A DNA stretch of 64,000 nucleotides from Boswellia sacra (GCA_013180625.2 SNVD02004677.1:142885-206884), one strand, 5' to 3'; positions 23,280 through 35,030 are shown, counted from the stretch's first letter. Translations and numbers: made by a program. The notes: generated by a model from the sequence alone, not told the origin.

Positions 23280-23795
23280 TAGACAACCTCATTTAAGCTC
23301 TTCAAAATTATCTAGTTGTTGCCGAAGCTGAGTGGGGGAGTTGAAATATTGGATGGGAGACAAATCTCCTTGTCGTAGATCATGAAGGATACTTTCAACT
23401 TCAAACAGTTCTCATGTGTTACCATTATTAGGGTAAAGTTCCTTTGCTGCATCCCATATTTCTCAAGTTATTCCATAAAGCAAGAAATTTTCACTTATTT
23501 CATTAGTCATAGAACTTTTTAACCATGACATTACCATGTTGTTTTCTGTCTTCCATATTCTAAACTTTGGATCTTCCCTACTTGGCGAACTTATGTTGCT
23601 ACTCAAATACTCATCATTTCCTTTGCCATAGATAAGCATCATCATCGATTAAGACCATTGAAGATAATTGTTCCCTTTCAGTTTGTGACCTGTAATGGGA
23701 AGAAGAGAGGCCTTTGTTCCACTATTGCTGCCTGGTATTGCAGGTTCTTGATTATAGGTGACTTTAGAGCTTGAGTTTAACTTCTCAATAGCCAT
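23280..23795 (-). pseudogene. Copia gag
   Basis: A probable start codon at 23795 begins MAIEKLNSSSKVTYN. The frame continues through a copia gag signature (LPITGHKLKGNNYLQW, then FRIWKTENNMVMSWLKSSM and EIWDAAKELYPN) down to about 23280. Stops near 23645 and 23460 interrupt it. Gag would form the particle that packages the element RNA. Confidence 0.75.
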
Positions 23796-23837
23796 ATTGT
23801 ATTTGGTCATAAAGGGATTTAGGTTTCAAAGAGAAGC

Positions 23838-23849
23838 GCTTTGATACCA
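23838..23849 (-). other. Primer-binding site (initiator tRNA-Met)
   Basis: The minus strand reads TGGTATCAAAGC immediately next to the 5' LTR, one base different from the plant initiator tRNA-Met complement TGGTATCAGAGC. Confidence 0.88.
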
Positions 23850-24115
23850 TGAAGAAATTTTCTAGAGGAACATTTTTTCTACGGTTTTTCTATCTTGAAT
23901 AAAGAAGAGACTTACAATATATACTGGAGAGACAACTAGAAAATGTGCTATGATCCTAATCCAAAAAGGATTCTAAAATCTATAAACACTAGGAAACACA
24001 ATCATAGTTACTCTAAGAAACAAAAACTAATTACGAGATACCAAATATTCTCAAAATTAAGACTTGACTAAAAACCTTCCTAGAAATCAGGAGAGTGATC
24101 AACAGTATTTCCACA
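23850..24115 (-). repeat. Copia 5' LTR, 266 bp
   Basis: Partner of the LTR at 18061-18326. It is followed directly, in element orientation, by the primer-binding site. Confidence 0.92.
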
Positions 24116-24120
24116 TGTCC
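24116..24120. repeat. Target-site duplication TGTCC (right)
   Basis: Second copy of the 5-bp duplication flanking the copia element. Confidence 0.92.
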
Positions 24121-25033
24121 AAAAGCTATGAATATGTGTTTGGTAAATTCGATTTTTAAAATCTTAATTTCAACAAAATTCCCAAATGTACATAATTTTG
24201 ATAAAAAATAATCATTATAATATCTAAATAAATTGAAAATATAATATTAAAATAATTAAATTATTTTCTACGTTTTAAAAATAAATAAAATAACATAATT
24301 AAGTATATTTGTTAATTTATTATCAAAAATACTAAAATAAAATAAAATAGAAAATCAAACATCTGTTGGAGTTATTGTCGCGGATCACTTGGCGCTTGGC
24401 GTGTTTGGAGACACCACCACAGGCAGAGAAGTCGTCGGAGGATTCCCTCTTCATATCCATCATCATCTCCTCCATTCACAGTGGCCATGGACGGGATTCG
24501 ACGTTTGAAGTTTTGATCACTGTAACTTCAACTGCTAGATCCCGTTAATAGCCACTATAAATAGAGGAGATGATGACTAGTATGGAGAGAGCACCCTCTA
24601 GCAGCTTCTCTAGTAGCAGCGGTGTCACTAGATGCTCTAGATGACTGGCAGTTAGCGACAAAAACTTCGACGACTATTTTTTATTTTCTAGAAAAATAAT
24701 TTCAAAATAAATTTAAAATTTTAATTTATGAAATAAATAACCAATTATTAATTTTAAAATTTTAATATCGAAGGGTATTTTTAGATTTTTATTGTTTGAG
24801 AAGGATAATTTTGGTATTTTGATATATAATAATTTTTAGCTTCTCAAAATCAATTTTCAAAAGTTGCCCTATCCCTGCTTTTGCAATCTACTACAAAAAT
24901 AGATTCTTGAGGTAATAGCTTCTTGGACAATCGGTTTTGAAAGAGTTTACCAAACACAAATAGCTGTAGTTAATAGTAGAATTCAAAAGCTAATGTGCAA
25001 CAATGCTGTCAAATGCATTCTTAGTCTAAGACC

Positions 25034-26872
25034 AACTAATAATAATATTTAAAATTAAATATTTTCATATATGATTTTCTTCAACGCATTTTCATATTTT
25101 TTAGCTTCTATGCCAATAATATTTTTTACTGGATAACTAATTTTTATATTTATTTTATAATGTTCATAAAAAATAAGATATTATGTCATCATATCTTTCT
25201 CTTTATAAAAAATAAAATAAATATTTTTTAATATAATTATATATAAATATTTGTATTCATTTAGGGGAGATTATAAATGATTCTATTGTTCATGAATTCA
25301 AAAGTATAATACAACTATATGTACATACAAGGGAGCTCCTATCTAGAGTTCTGTAGTTTATATAATTATTTTCCCCATAGTAATTATGCTGGCTGCATTA
25401 GTTGCTGCAGCACAACACATTCACCATTATATTGTTATTTTACTAAATTAACAAGTATTGGCAACCTCAATCAACCAATATATATAGATAATTTAATTCT
25501 CATTCGACGAAGTATGAAACCACCACAAACTGGAAACCTTTTTTTCCATATTATTAAACAAGTATAGTCACTACTGTTTTAGGACAACTACAATTAAGAA
25601 AAAAAAACTATTTATTTAATGCTCATATTACAAAGCGTGACAGATTGGAAGACTTGCGGTAGCACAAAGCACTATCAACTTTTCCAAAGAATACCCTCAC
25701 GAATTATTGAAACATTAATGTAATTTTTATTAATTTTCTAAATATTTATTTATCATTCATTAATTTATAATTAAAACAGTTTTTAATTTTTATTGTTATC
25801 AGTTAAGTAATTTTTTCACTTTTGTTCAGCACAAGTATTATTAAATCATCATTTTACTAAATTAACATTTTTTATATTTTACATAATGTACTTCGTGAAA
25901 AATATTAATTCAATTTGCTTGAAATGATTTATAAATATATTATTAAGTAACAAAATAATTATATTCATACACTACAAAACGTCACTCTTATAGAAGCTTT
26001 TTTTAAAAAAATTTTTTCAATTTCTCTCTATTATTTAAGAGATTATATAACCACTAGACTCAAACAAAAATAAGAGTAATATATTTATATAAAGAACATG
26101 CTTAGTCATCTAAGTCAACGAATTATTGCAAGACAATATTTGAAAAATAAACATTTGATGTGTGTATGTGCACGCGCGCACGCATATGCACATGCTACAA
26201 GAGCCCTAAAAACATCCTTATCAAAAGCTTCTCTATCATGTGTTACCAAGTTTGTGAGAATTTGATCACTTTCTTTTGTAAATTTCAAAATAATGGTTGG
26301 TTGTTTAAATCGAGGGCATCTCCACAAATGCTTAAGTAGATGTAATATGCCACCTAAAAGCCTTTGCAATTGATATAGTTAGCAGCCACAAGAGTTACAA
26401 TTTGTTTTTGGTTATCCATAAATAACTAACTTTATAAATTGATTATTTCCAAGCTGCTGCTTCTTGTACCCTCTTACTAGTAGATATATTGCAACGTCTT
26501 CTAAATTTCCATGTCAAAATTTGAATCACAACTTGGATTTGTGGTGTTTGACATCCTTACGTCTTGTTGTGAACTAGCCATTGTTTATGTAAATAATAAA
26601 GTATCAAAGTATATAAAACATTATAATAAATTTTATATTTCTAACTAAACCATTTTCTTCAAAACCCATTTAAATCATAAAAAAATCCTTATCCTCATTT
26701 TATTTTATTTATTTATAGAGCATTCTTTGAAACAACAACTTACATAACTTTCAAGCAAAAATTATAAATTAATTAAAACTTAAGATGTTATTAGCAGAAT
26801 ATATGCAATCCAAAGCTCTCATGTTTCTAAACAACATGATAATATGAATTGAAACTCTAACAATTAAATCAT

Positions 26873-26873
<1 letters not shown>
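25034..26873. other. AT-rich intergenic DNA
   Basis: No gene was recognised. An 84-codon minus-strand open stretch at 26115-26369 has no family signature, and its end reads through an alternating purine-pyrimidine run (GTGCACGCGCGCACGCATA at about 26166-26185). Confidence 0.4.

Positions 26874-26927
<54 letters not shown>
26874..26927. repeat. (AT)n microsatellite
   Basis: A nearly uninterrupted AT dinucleotide run directly before the left end of an LTR-like sequence. Confidence 0.95.
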
Positions 26928-26930
<3 letters not shown>

Positions 26931-28369
26931 TGCTAGAGATCTACCCTAAGAGTATGGATGTTTTTCTGTAATATGTGAACATTGTTGTATAAATGTTATT
27001 ATTTATAAATTAGCCAAGTGTGACTGTATCAATGACTAAAAGTTCCAGAGCTTGTCCATGGGCAAAGTTTTTGTCTATATGAAATAATCTGAGACATAAA
27101 ACTTTGTCATAGCTCAAAACTAGTTCACGATCTATTAATAAAAGTTTGGTCGCTTTGTTTGAACAAGGTTGTTGTATTGTTTGTCTTTAATGGGAAAATG
27201 GTGTGTCTTTAACCATTTGAAGTGGATACTTCAAAACAAAGATACTTGTGCGTTATGAATGCATTGAACATAGACCACGTAGAAATTATCCATTTGGTGG
27301 AAATTCGATAACTGAATGTGAATTTCTACGTAGTATACCTCTGGTATACAAGCTATGGTTCTTGACTAGAATAAAAAGTGAGATCTAAAAGAGTGAGGCC
27401 AATGCTTTGGCTAGTTGGGACTATAAGATTTGTATGCTAGTAGATACTATATCATAGATATGAAATTCATGACTCTGAAAGGATTGTAGGATACCACCTT
27501 GATGGTTTTACAAGGTTTTATTTGAAAGAATCTTGGCCGAGTGTTTAATGAGAGTGGTTCATTAAACGGAGATTTATTTTAATAAATCTCAACTCATTTA
27601 AATGGTGTAAAACTAACATCAAGGGCTCAAGATGTAATTGGAGGGTAGCACGGAAAATCATAGCTAGATCCAATTATTGGTATTCCATGAACGGTAGTTA
27701 TGTAAACCCGATGCTCAATGCATAGGGCATAAAAATAATTTATTCAGATTAATTTATTAAGCTTTCCATAAAGAGTATTTAATTCAAAAGTGCAACTTTG
27801 GACCTATAATGGAATGAATCAAAGTTAATAAGTGGAGCCCACTGCAGTTATGAGATAACAGGGTATTAGCTCATACTTGTTAGAGCTTGTAATTATATAT
27901 GTCCATCACCGTCCATGGGGTAGCTGATATAAATTGTCTGGATAAGGATTGGACTTGAGAAATTAGTTATTTAATTTAATCGAGTTTGTTAGAGAATAAA
28001 GCCCATGTATTAAATTAAATATATTTGACTAGTAAATGGGCTTATTATTTAATTAATTTGATTAATTAAATAATAAAGTATTTGGGTTCCAACTTAGTTA
28101 ATTAGATTAATGGGTTTATACTTAATGTGATTAGTTAAAAGCCTACACAAAATTGGGATCGATCCAATTAAGTGTTAAAAGCCCAATTAAAGACTTAATG
28201 AGATTAAGTTCTACACAACTAGGAATGCTAGTTCTGAAGCCCAAAAAATTAGTTAGACTAAGCCTAATAAGATTAGTTTTACTAGTCAAAATTTGACATA
28301 GGTTAACAGAAACATAAAAGGATAGATTAGGTTATTGTTATCAGGGTAGAAGTGGACAAGGAACAAGCC

Positions 28370-28525
28370 ATCACTATTCACAATGCACTATTCATTAATT
28401 ACTATTCACATGCATTGTTCATCAAGTATTGTTTCATCAAACACTGTTCATACATACTATTCATACGACATTGTTTACCAACACTGATCATCCATCACTG
28501 TTCATTCAACACAGTTCATTCGGCA
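28370..28525 (+). repeat. Degenerate ACTRTTCAY tandem repeat
   Basis: A run of imperfect units such as CACTATTCAC, CACTGTTCAT and CATTGTTCAT repeats at about 10-19 bp spacing inside the outer LTR. Similar arrays are common in plant LTRs. No function can be read from it. Confidence 0.7.
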
Positions 28526-28628
28526 TAGTCCAATGATTTTAAGATGCTCACATGTCTCGTTTAGGCAATTTTCAAACATATGTAGGAATTGAAGTGGTGA
28601 GAAAGCAAATCAAAATTTTGAAGCCTAT

Positions 28629-29143
28629 TGTCACGAGCTTAAAGGTTTGCGCAGCATGCTCGTGCGGCACTTAGGCAACTTGACTCCGAAAGTTGCTAAG
28701 TAAGCCTTGATGCTAGTCTTCTCGCTCAAGGAGAAGGAAGGTTCGTTGAGCCAAAGAGCCGTAGGCAAAGAAGAGAAGAGATGGAGACAAGTATTACTAA
28801 GAAAAAGAGCTTGTATTACACTAGAAAGCTTGCTTACAACTTATGTGTGGATTTCTGTGGATTCTTGTGGATGATTTACAAATGAGCTTGGAGGGGTTTA
28901 TATAGTGAACCACCTCTCAAATGAATGACCTATATCTAATGCATCTAAGGGTCCCAATTCACTATCTAGAATGATCTACTAGAATTTACATAAATAGATA
29001 AGTACAAAGAGAATATTCCTATCTTATCCTATCTTGCTAGAGTATTCTAGAAGATGGGCTTGGGCTTACAACTTTCTAGAAGCCAGGCCAAGCCTTACAC
29101 ATAAATGGACCATTCTAGCAAGTAAATTGGGCGGGCCGTGACA
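28629..29143 (-). repeat. Gypsy 3' LTR, 515 bp
   Basis: Minus-strand ends TGTCACGGCCC and GCTCGTGACA form a TG...CA pair. It contains ACTATATAAACCCC, a TATA box in element orientation, near 28900. It matches 33795-34310 throughout. Confidence 0.93.
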
Positions 29144-29156
29144 TCCTCCCCCACCT
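29144..29156 (-). other. Polypurine tract
   Basis: Minus-strand AGGTGGGGGAGGA directly before the 3' LTR. It overlaps the pol stop codon. Confidence 0.92.
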
Positions 29157-30708
29157 AATTCCACGACGTCCTTGACGCGCTCTCGTCCTTGTAGCGTTGG
29201 ATGTGCTCGCTAAATTGCCACAAGGTGTCTTCACGTTCCCAACTTGCCTCACTATTCGGATGGTTTTTCCATCTTACCACGTATTCGGTGTATGGTGGAA
29301 CTCCCCTCCTTCGTATTACTCGATCCGCAAGGATGTATTGTACGTCCTTGTCGAATGCGGTGACTATGGCTGTGGGTGCTCTTTTGGACTCGCTTCGACT
29401 TGGATCTTCCTTGTCCTCATGATAGGGCTTGAGGAAGCTCACATGGAAGACCGGATGGATTTTGAGGTTAGGGGGTAATCGAACCTTGTAGGAGACTTCA
29501 CCCACTCGCTTGAGAATTGGGAAGGGACCTTTATATTTTCGCACCAACCCCTTATGCACTTTGCGAAGTGATTTGAATTGTTAGGGTAGGAGTTTGATAA
29601 GTACCAAGTCCCCCTCTTGGAATGCGAGGTGCCGTCTCTTTGTATCCCCCCATTTCTTCATTCGTTTGGCGGCCTTGTCCAAGCATGCTCTTGTAATATT
29701 GGCTTGTTCATGCCATTCCTTTGCAAGCTTGTAGGCCGCTGGACTCTTTCCTCCATAGGTTGAGGCTATGGCATGTGGAGTCATTGGTTGTTGTCCCGTC
29801 ACAATCTCGAAGGGAATCTTGCCCGTTGCCTCACTCATTTGGAGATTATAGGAGAATTGGGCAACGTCTAGCAACTTTGCCCAATCATGTTAGTGAGCGC
29901 TCACATAATGCCTTAAGTATAGCTCAAGCAAGGTATTGATGCGCTCAGTTTGCCCATCAGTTTGGGGATGGAAGCTTGTTGAAAAGCTCAAGTTGGTCCC
30001 CAACATTTTAAAAAGCTCTCCCCAAAAGCGTTTCGTGAAGCGAGGGTCATGATCACTCACAATGTTTTGTGGAATACCCCATAGCTTCACTATGTGCTTA
30101 AGGAATGCTCGAGCGGCTTCGTCCGCGGTGCAATCTGTAGAGACGGGTATGAAGGTGGTATATTTGCTAAACCGATCAACTACCACCATTATGCTTCCAT
30201 ACCCTTCAGATTTTGGCAAGGCTACGATGAAGTCCATCGACACGCTTTACCACGACCTTTCTGCAATAGGTAGGGGTTCAAGCAACCCCGCTGGACGTTG
30301 GTGCTCAACCTTGTCTTGTTGGCACACAAGACAAGTCCTTGCATAGCCCTCCACGTCTTTCCACATTTGAGGCCAATAGTAGGAATCTTGCATGAGTGCA
30401 AGGGTTCGTGCCATCCCTGGGTGACCAGCCCACTTGGAATCATGGCACTCCTTAATGATCTCCTTCTGCAAGTTCCCATGTCTTGGCACGAAGAGGCGAT
30501 TACCCGTTGTGAGGAGTAGACCTTCATCATGCCAAAAACGTCGTGTCTTCCCCTCACTTGCCAATTTTAAGAGATTATTGGCTATAGGGTCATGGTTTAG
30601 GCCTTGTTTGATGCAATCAATGAGCACACTTTGTAGTCGACTTGCACTCAAGGTGGCAAGTTCTGCCTTACGACTTAGGGCATCGGCCACAACATTTGCC
30701 TTGCCCAC
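29155..30708 (-). pseudogene. Gypsy integrase with C-terminal chromodomain
   Basis: Frames 30708-30247, 30243-29890, 29874-29581 and 29559-29155. The HHCC zinc region (HPGMARTLALMQDSYYWPQM, CLVCQQDKVEHQRP) is followed by the catalytic core with MSMDFIVALP, NIVSDHDPRFTKRFWGE and TDGQTERINTLLE, so all three acidic positions are present. The GPY module (KIHPVFHVSFLKPYHE) and a chromodomain (YTEYVVRWKNHPNSEASWER) follow. Chromodomains of this group are thought to steer insertion to modified histones. One or two stops or shifts lie between the pieces. Confidence 0.9.
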
Positions 30709-30753
30709 TTTATACTCGAGCCTATAGTCGAATTCCGCTAAGAAATCTTGCCA

Positions 30754-32042
30754 TCATGCTTGCTTGGGGCTCAGCTTCTTTTGTGTTTGGAAGTAGCTTG
30801 TGGCCACATTATCAGTTTTTATGACAAAGTGGGAACCAAGCAAGTAATGTCGCCAAACCCGTAAGCAATGGATGATGGCGGTCATCTCCTTCTCTTGGAC
30901 CGTGTATCGCCGCTCTATGTTATTGAGCTTGCGGCTTTCATAGGCAATGGGGTGTCCTTCTTGCATGAGAACTCCCCCTATGGCAAATTCGGAGGAGTCC
31001 GTGTGCATCTCGAATGGTTTGGTGTGGTCGGGTAACACCAATACCGGTTCTTCACATATTGCCTTCTTCAACCCCTCGAAGGCATGTTGGCATTCTTCGG
31101 ACCAGTGCCATATGCGGTTCTTCTTGAGAAGATCCGTGAGGGGGTCGGCTTTGGCTGAGTTACCCTTGATAAACCATCGATAGTAATTCACCAACCCAAG
31201 AAAAGATCGTAGCTCTGATACCTTGGTAGGACGCTCCCATTCTTGAATGGCTTTCACCTTTGCTTCATCCATCATGAGCTTCCCATCCCGTATTTAGTGG
31301 TAAAGAACTCTACCTCTTGTTGAGCAAAGGAACATTTTTCCTTCTTGACATAGAGTTCGTTGTCACAAAGCACTTGGAAGACTTGTTGAAGATGTTGCAC
31401 ATGCTCTTCAAGAGTTGTGCTATAAATGATGATGTCATCCAAGTAGACTACTACGAACCAATCAAGATGGGGATGGAAGAGCTTGTTCGTAAGGGTATAG
31501 AATGTGGCAGGTGCATTGGTGAGACCAAATGGCATAACAAGAAATTCATAAGCACCATATCTTGTCACACACGCGGTCTTTGGCTCATCACCCTTGGCAA
31601 TGCGTACTCGGTAGTACCCTAATCTCAAGTCAAGCTTTGTGAAGTATCAAGCCTTCCCAAGTTGGTCAAATAACTCTGTAATGAGTGGAATCGGATACTT
31701 GTTCTTGATGGTTACCTTGTTGAGTGCCCGATAGTCAATACACATGCGGAGGGATCCATCCTTCTTCTTTTGGAAAAGGACGGGTGCACCGTATAGAGCT
31801 TTTGAGGGCTGGATGTACCCTGCATCGAGCAAGTCTTGGAGTTGTTTCTTCAACTCTGCAAGTTCAAGTGGAGCCATGTGGTAAGGCGCCATGCCTGGAG
31901 GCTTGGCACCGGTCTCCAACTTAATTTGGTGATCCACTTCCCGTTGTGGAGGCAACTTCTTTGGAAGTTCTTGGGGCATCACATCCTTATAATTCTCAAG
32001 GATGGTTTGAACTTGCCTTGGCAATGGCAACGTCCTCACCAT
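30754..32042 (-). pseudogene. Gypsy reverse transcriptase and RNase H
   Basis: RT frames 32042-31647 and 31628-31272 include [40 protein letters not shown] and VVVYLDDIIIYS, an intact YxDD box. A single stop just after GKA (about 31647) separates them. The frame 31275-30754 holds the RT thumb ([20 protein letters not shown]) and RNase H ([48 protein letters not shown]). The Asp-Glu-Asp catalytic positions appear kept. It ends at a stop where the next codons continue the same domain. Confidence 0.9.
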
Positions 32043-32100
32043 TGTTTAGTTCTCGAACAGTGGCAAGAAAACTTGAATCGATCTTCATTCCCCATTTGAA

Positions 32101-32640
32101 TTATAGTACGGTTAGCATCTTGCTTTCAACCTTCACTACACGTTCTGCCATGACCGTGCATGCATGACACCCATCGAGTATGTTGAGGGAGTTAGAAGAT
32201 GGTATGGGGAAAGCATGGACTTTGTTGAAGAATTCCATGCCAAGCACTACTTGAAAATCATCCATGAGAATGATGGAGAAATCAAGCTTACCGTTCCATG
32301 TGCCAAGTTGCACCGTCGTTGCCTTGGACACTCCTAATATTGCCATGGTGGGTGAGTTTACCGCCTTGATGGTACCTCCTCCATTGACATATCTGAGGCC
32401 TAACCGTTTGGCCTCTTCTTCGAAAAAGAAGTTGTGCGTGGCTCCCATATCGAGCATCGCACGCACGTCCTTGCCGTTGATGGTGGCACTCACATACATG
32501 AGACCCTTTTGCATATGTGTGGGTCTCTTGAGTGCGCCAATTATGCGGAGAGAACCCATCCCCGTTTGAGGCTCCTTATTTTGTACGCCCTCTTGTTGAA
32601 CGGCTAGGGCGTTGAGAGCCTTCCTCTTTGGGCAATCCCG
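32101..32640 (-). pseudogene. Gypsy aspartic protease
   Basis: A frame of 180 codons follows the zinc knuckle. It holds VRAMLDMGATHNFFFEEEAK, where the retropepsin active site is DMGA, and SIILMDDFQVVLGMEFFNKV. It is open from end to end and closes just before the RT frame. Confidence 0.88.
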
Positions 32641-33690
32641 CACCCAATGAGGACCATCACAAATGAAGCAAGGACTTTTAGGTTTATGGGCATCGGACTT
32701 ACCTTTATTAGGTGTGTCGCACTTGTCTCCCCCGGATGGTTCACGTGCACCACCTTCCTTTCAAGTATGGTCTTTCTTGGTATTCCGCTCTCCCCCACCT
32801 TTACTGTGATTGGCCTTCCTCTCTTTCGATTGGGATGAGTAGTCTACGAGGGATTCGGCCACGGCTATAGCGTCATCAAGATTTTGCACGCTGCGCCTTT
32901 CGAGCTCAACCCTCGCCCAATCTTTTAACCCGTCGAGGAAGTAGAAGAGAGAATCTTTTTTGGACATACCTTCGATTTCAAGGATTATAGTGGTAAGATC
33001 CTTGATGTACTCTCGAATGGTGTTGCTTTGCTTCAATCGGCGAAGGCGACCCCTTGTCTCCTTCTCGACATTGCTAGGAGAGAAATGCTTCCGCAGTTCT
33101 CTCTTAAAATCCTCCCATGTATGAAGGGAGATGATGCCTTTGCCCGCGTCGCCATGCTTACGATGCCACCAGAATTAGGCTGTATCTCGTAGGAATGTGG
33201 GTGCAATGCCGATCCTCGAAGCATCATCATTGACACGTTTGGCTTCGAAGTATTGCTCCAAGCCGAATAAGAAGTTCTCCACTTCTGTGGCGTTGCGAGT
33301 GCCATTGTATGTGGTAGGAGTAGGCACGTGCATGGTGCTTAGCCCACTTGGGTAAGACGGATTAGCACGGTCACATTGATGCTTCTCCCATTCAGTGCGA
33401 GATTCCTCCACATCTGCACGAATTGCTCGTAACTCATGTTCCACAAAGGTCCGCAAGCCGATGAGCTTTCGTGTAATGTTGTGTAACTCCTTTTCATAGG
33501 CGTTACTAAACTCAAGGATGTTGGACTTTGTTGCTTGAGTTATCTCTCCATAATCCATCTCTAGGCCTTCAAGACGGTCGGAGAGGCCCTCAATTGCATT
33601 GTCCATCCCCGAGATAGCTTGCTCTAAGTTAGCAACACGAGGCTCTAAAGACTCCGAGGGTGGAGCTTTGACTTACCTCATTTTCCTTGT
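32604..33690 (-). pseudogene. Gypsy gag with zinc knuckle
   Basis: Frames 33606-33175, 33305-33033, 33036-32761 and the start of 32643-32101 together read a gag. There is a coiled-coil-like N-terminus (MDNAIEGLSDRLEGLEMDYG), the core (YNGTRNATEVENFLFGLEQY, then LRRLKQSNTIREYIKDL) and a zinc knuckle CFICDGPHWVRDC (Cys-x2-Cys-x3-His-x4-Cys) at about 32665-32630. Frame breaks near 33175, 33035 and 32760 split it. Upstream codons in the same frame as far as about 33690 suggest the true start was 5' of 33606. Confidence 0.85.
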
Positions 33691-33780
33691 TGGCGTGGTT
33701 GAACTTGCTCCTCTCGTCCACGAACTTGCTCCTCCATGGTCACTTCAAGGTTGGATGCCATGCTCATGTGCTCGAACTGT

Positions 33781-33792
33781 GCTCTGATACCA
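33781..33792 (-). other. Primer-binding site (initiator tRNA-Met)
   Basis: The minus strand reads TGGTATCAGAGC exactly, two bases inside the 5' LTR. Confidence 0.93.
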
Positions 33793-33794
33793 AC

Positions 33795-34310
33795 TGTCAC
33801 GAGCTTAGAGGTTTGCGTAGCACGCTCATGCGGCACTTAGGCAACCTGACTCTAAAAGTTGCTAAGTAAGCCTTAATGCTAGTCTTCTCGCTCAAGGAGA
33901 AGGAAGGACCGTTGAGCCAAAGAGCCTGTAGGCAAAGAAGAGAAGAGATGGAGACAAGTATTGCTAAGCAAAAGAGCTTGTATTACACTAGAAAGCTTGC
34001 TTACAACTTATGTGTGGATTTCTGTGGATTCTTGTGGATGATTTACAAATGAGCTTGGAGGGGTTTATATAGTGAACCACCTCTCAAATGAATGGCCTAG
34101 ATCTAATGCATCTAAGGGTCCTAATTCACTATCTAGAATGATCTACTAGAATTTACATAAATAGATAAGTACAAAGAGAATATTCTTATCTTATCCTATC
34201 TTGTTAGAGTATTCTAGAAGATGGGCTTGGGCTTACAACTTTCTAGAAGCCAGGCTAAGCCTTACACATAAATGGACCATTCTAGCAAGTAAATTGGGCG
34301 GGCCATAACA
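33795..34310 (-). repeat. Gypsy 5' LTR, 516 bp
   Basis: Partner LTR. In the first 90 bases it differs from the other at eight sites, all transitions. The primer-binding site adjoins it. Confidence 0.93.
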
Positions 34311-34388
34311 CTATGCTTATAAGATCTTAGTCCCGAAAGCTATTCCACGCACTTGAAGTGTTCAAATTTGGCACTGGGTTTGTACAAT

Positions 34389-34400
34389 CGGTATCAAAGC
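34389..34400 (+). other. Primer-binding site relic
   Basis: CGGTATCAAAGC differs from the initiator tRNA-Met complement TGGTATCAGAGC at two bases and sits just after the LTR end. Confidence 0.6.
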
Positions 34401-34624
34401 TTAAGTTTCTCTACTAGTGAGCGACTAAGGTACTCAATTAATTTTGCTTTCAGTATTAATAACATATTAGATGATGTGGCATTAGGGTTTTCTCGTTGAG
34501 CACATGCGATTCATGAGATGTGATGAATGATATTGTGTTGTGTGCTGTTAGACCTTGGCCATAGAGTTTTATTTGTATTTTTTGTTCAAGGGTATGTAAT
34601 CTTTGAAGGGTGGCCTATATGCCA

Positions 34625-34955
34625 TATAATTATAGGTCATACTATGGTAATATTGATATACTGGTACATTAATTTTTAAATTTATGTAATAGTTGTAAAT
34701 GAATGTATAAAAGTTGTAAATCAGTATGTAAAAGTTGTAAATATAACTTTTATATACTCATTTTACAACTTCTTTAAAATGAGTGTGTAGAAGTTGCAAA
34801 TGAGTATATAAAAGTTATATTTACAACTCTTAAACACACTCATTTGCAACTTTTATATACTCATTTATAACTTCTACACACTCATTTGCAACTTTTACTC
34901 AATTTTAAAAATTGACGTACCAGTATATCAGCTGTAAGCCACACCCTATAGTTAC
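34625..34955. mobile_element. Foldback MITE
   Basis: The ends are inverted copies: GATATACTGGTACATTAATT near the left (34654-34673) reappears in reverse as GATATACTGGTACGTCAATT near the right (34908-34927). Between them, units like AAAAGTTGTAAATGAGTGT occur in one direction and their inverses (TTTGCAACTTTTATATACTC) in the other, so a single strand can fold on itself almost completely. It lies in leader-like DNA after the split LTR. No coding capacity. Confidence 0.75.
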
Positions 34956-35030
34956 CCTCTATGTTTGTTTATTTTTTTTTATTGATTTAGTTTATGTAAT
35001 TTTTGTATAAAATTAGATTGTATATGATGT

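Larger units (their letters stand above)
18061..24115 (-). mobile_element. Ty1/copia element, complete ends, nested
   Basis: Two 266-bp LTRs (18061-18326 and 23850-24115) bound this element. A perfect 5-bp target duplication TGTCC flanks it (18056-18060 and 24116-24120). Internal order on the minus strand is primer site, gag, protease, integrase, RT, RNase H and polypurine tract. The element is dead: protease is altered, integrase and RT contain stops, the RT core is deleted, and a foreign block sits at about 19380-21055. Confidence 0.93.
17926..25033. mobile_element. hAT-MITE-like element, split by a copia insertion
   Basis: The two halves, 17926-18060 and 24121-25033, share motifs typical of MITEs whose ends read GGTCT-n-GGGATTGC and which contain GTGTTTGGTAAA near one end and its inverse TTTACCAAACAC near the other (about 18030, 24140, 24950). 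The outer ends align as imperfect inverted repeats over about 40 bp. A GC-rich island lies at 24365-24660. The copia element inserted between the halves accounts for the gap. No transposase is present. Confidence 0.5.
28629..34310 (-). mobile_element. Chromodomain Ty3/gypsy element (Galadriel-like?)
   Basis: A structurally complete 5.68 kb element in minus orientation: LTRs 28629-29143 and 33795-34310, primer site 33781-33792, gag, protease, RT/RNase H, integrase with chromodomain, polypurine tract 29144-29156. CTAT occurs on both sides (28625-28628 and 34311-34314) as a probable target duplication. It interrupts an older LTR. Only a handful of stops break its frames, making it one of the better preserved elements here. 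The chromodomain makes it a chromovirus. Galadriel affinity is a guess from the gag zinc-knuckle region (CFICDGPHWVRDCPKRKALN). Confidence 0.93.
26930..34386 (+). repeat. Plus-strand LTR, split by a gypsy insertion
   Basis: The halves 26930-28628 and 34311-34386 form one non-coding LTR-like sequence ending GGGTTTGTACA. A primer-site-like CGGTATCAAAGC follows at 34389-34400. It starts about at TTGGTGCTAGAGATC. The superfamily cannot be told because no coding region follows, only leader-like DNA and later insertions. Confidence 0.55.

Noticed and set aside
26115..26369. Minus-strand 84-codon frame
   Set aside because: Its end is an alternating purine-pyrimidine run. No recognisable motif.
28370..28525. 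Possible CRISPR-like array
   Set aside because: Units are short, degenerate and have no unique spacers. This is plant nuclear LTR DNA.
29197..32167. Many plus-strand frames of 60-101 codons
   Set aside because: They are antisense shadows of the gypsy pol and gag genes.
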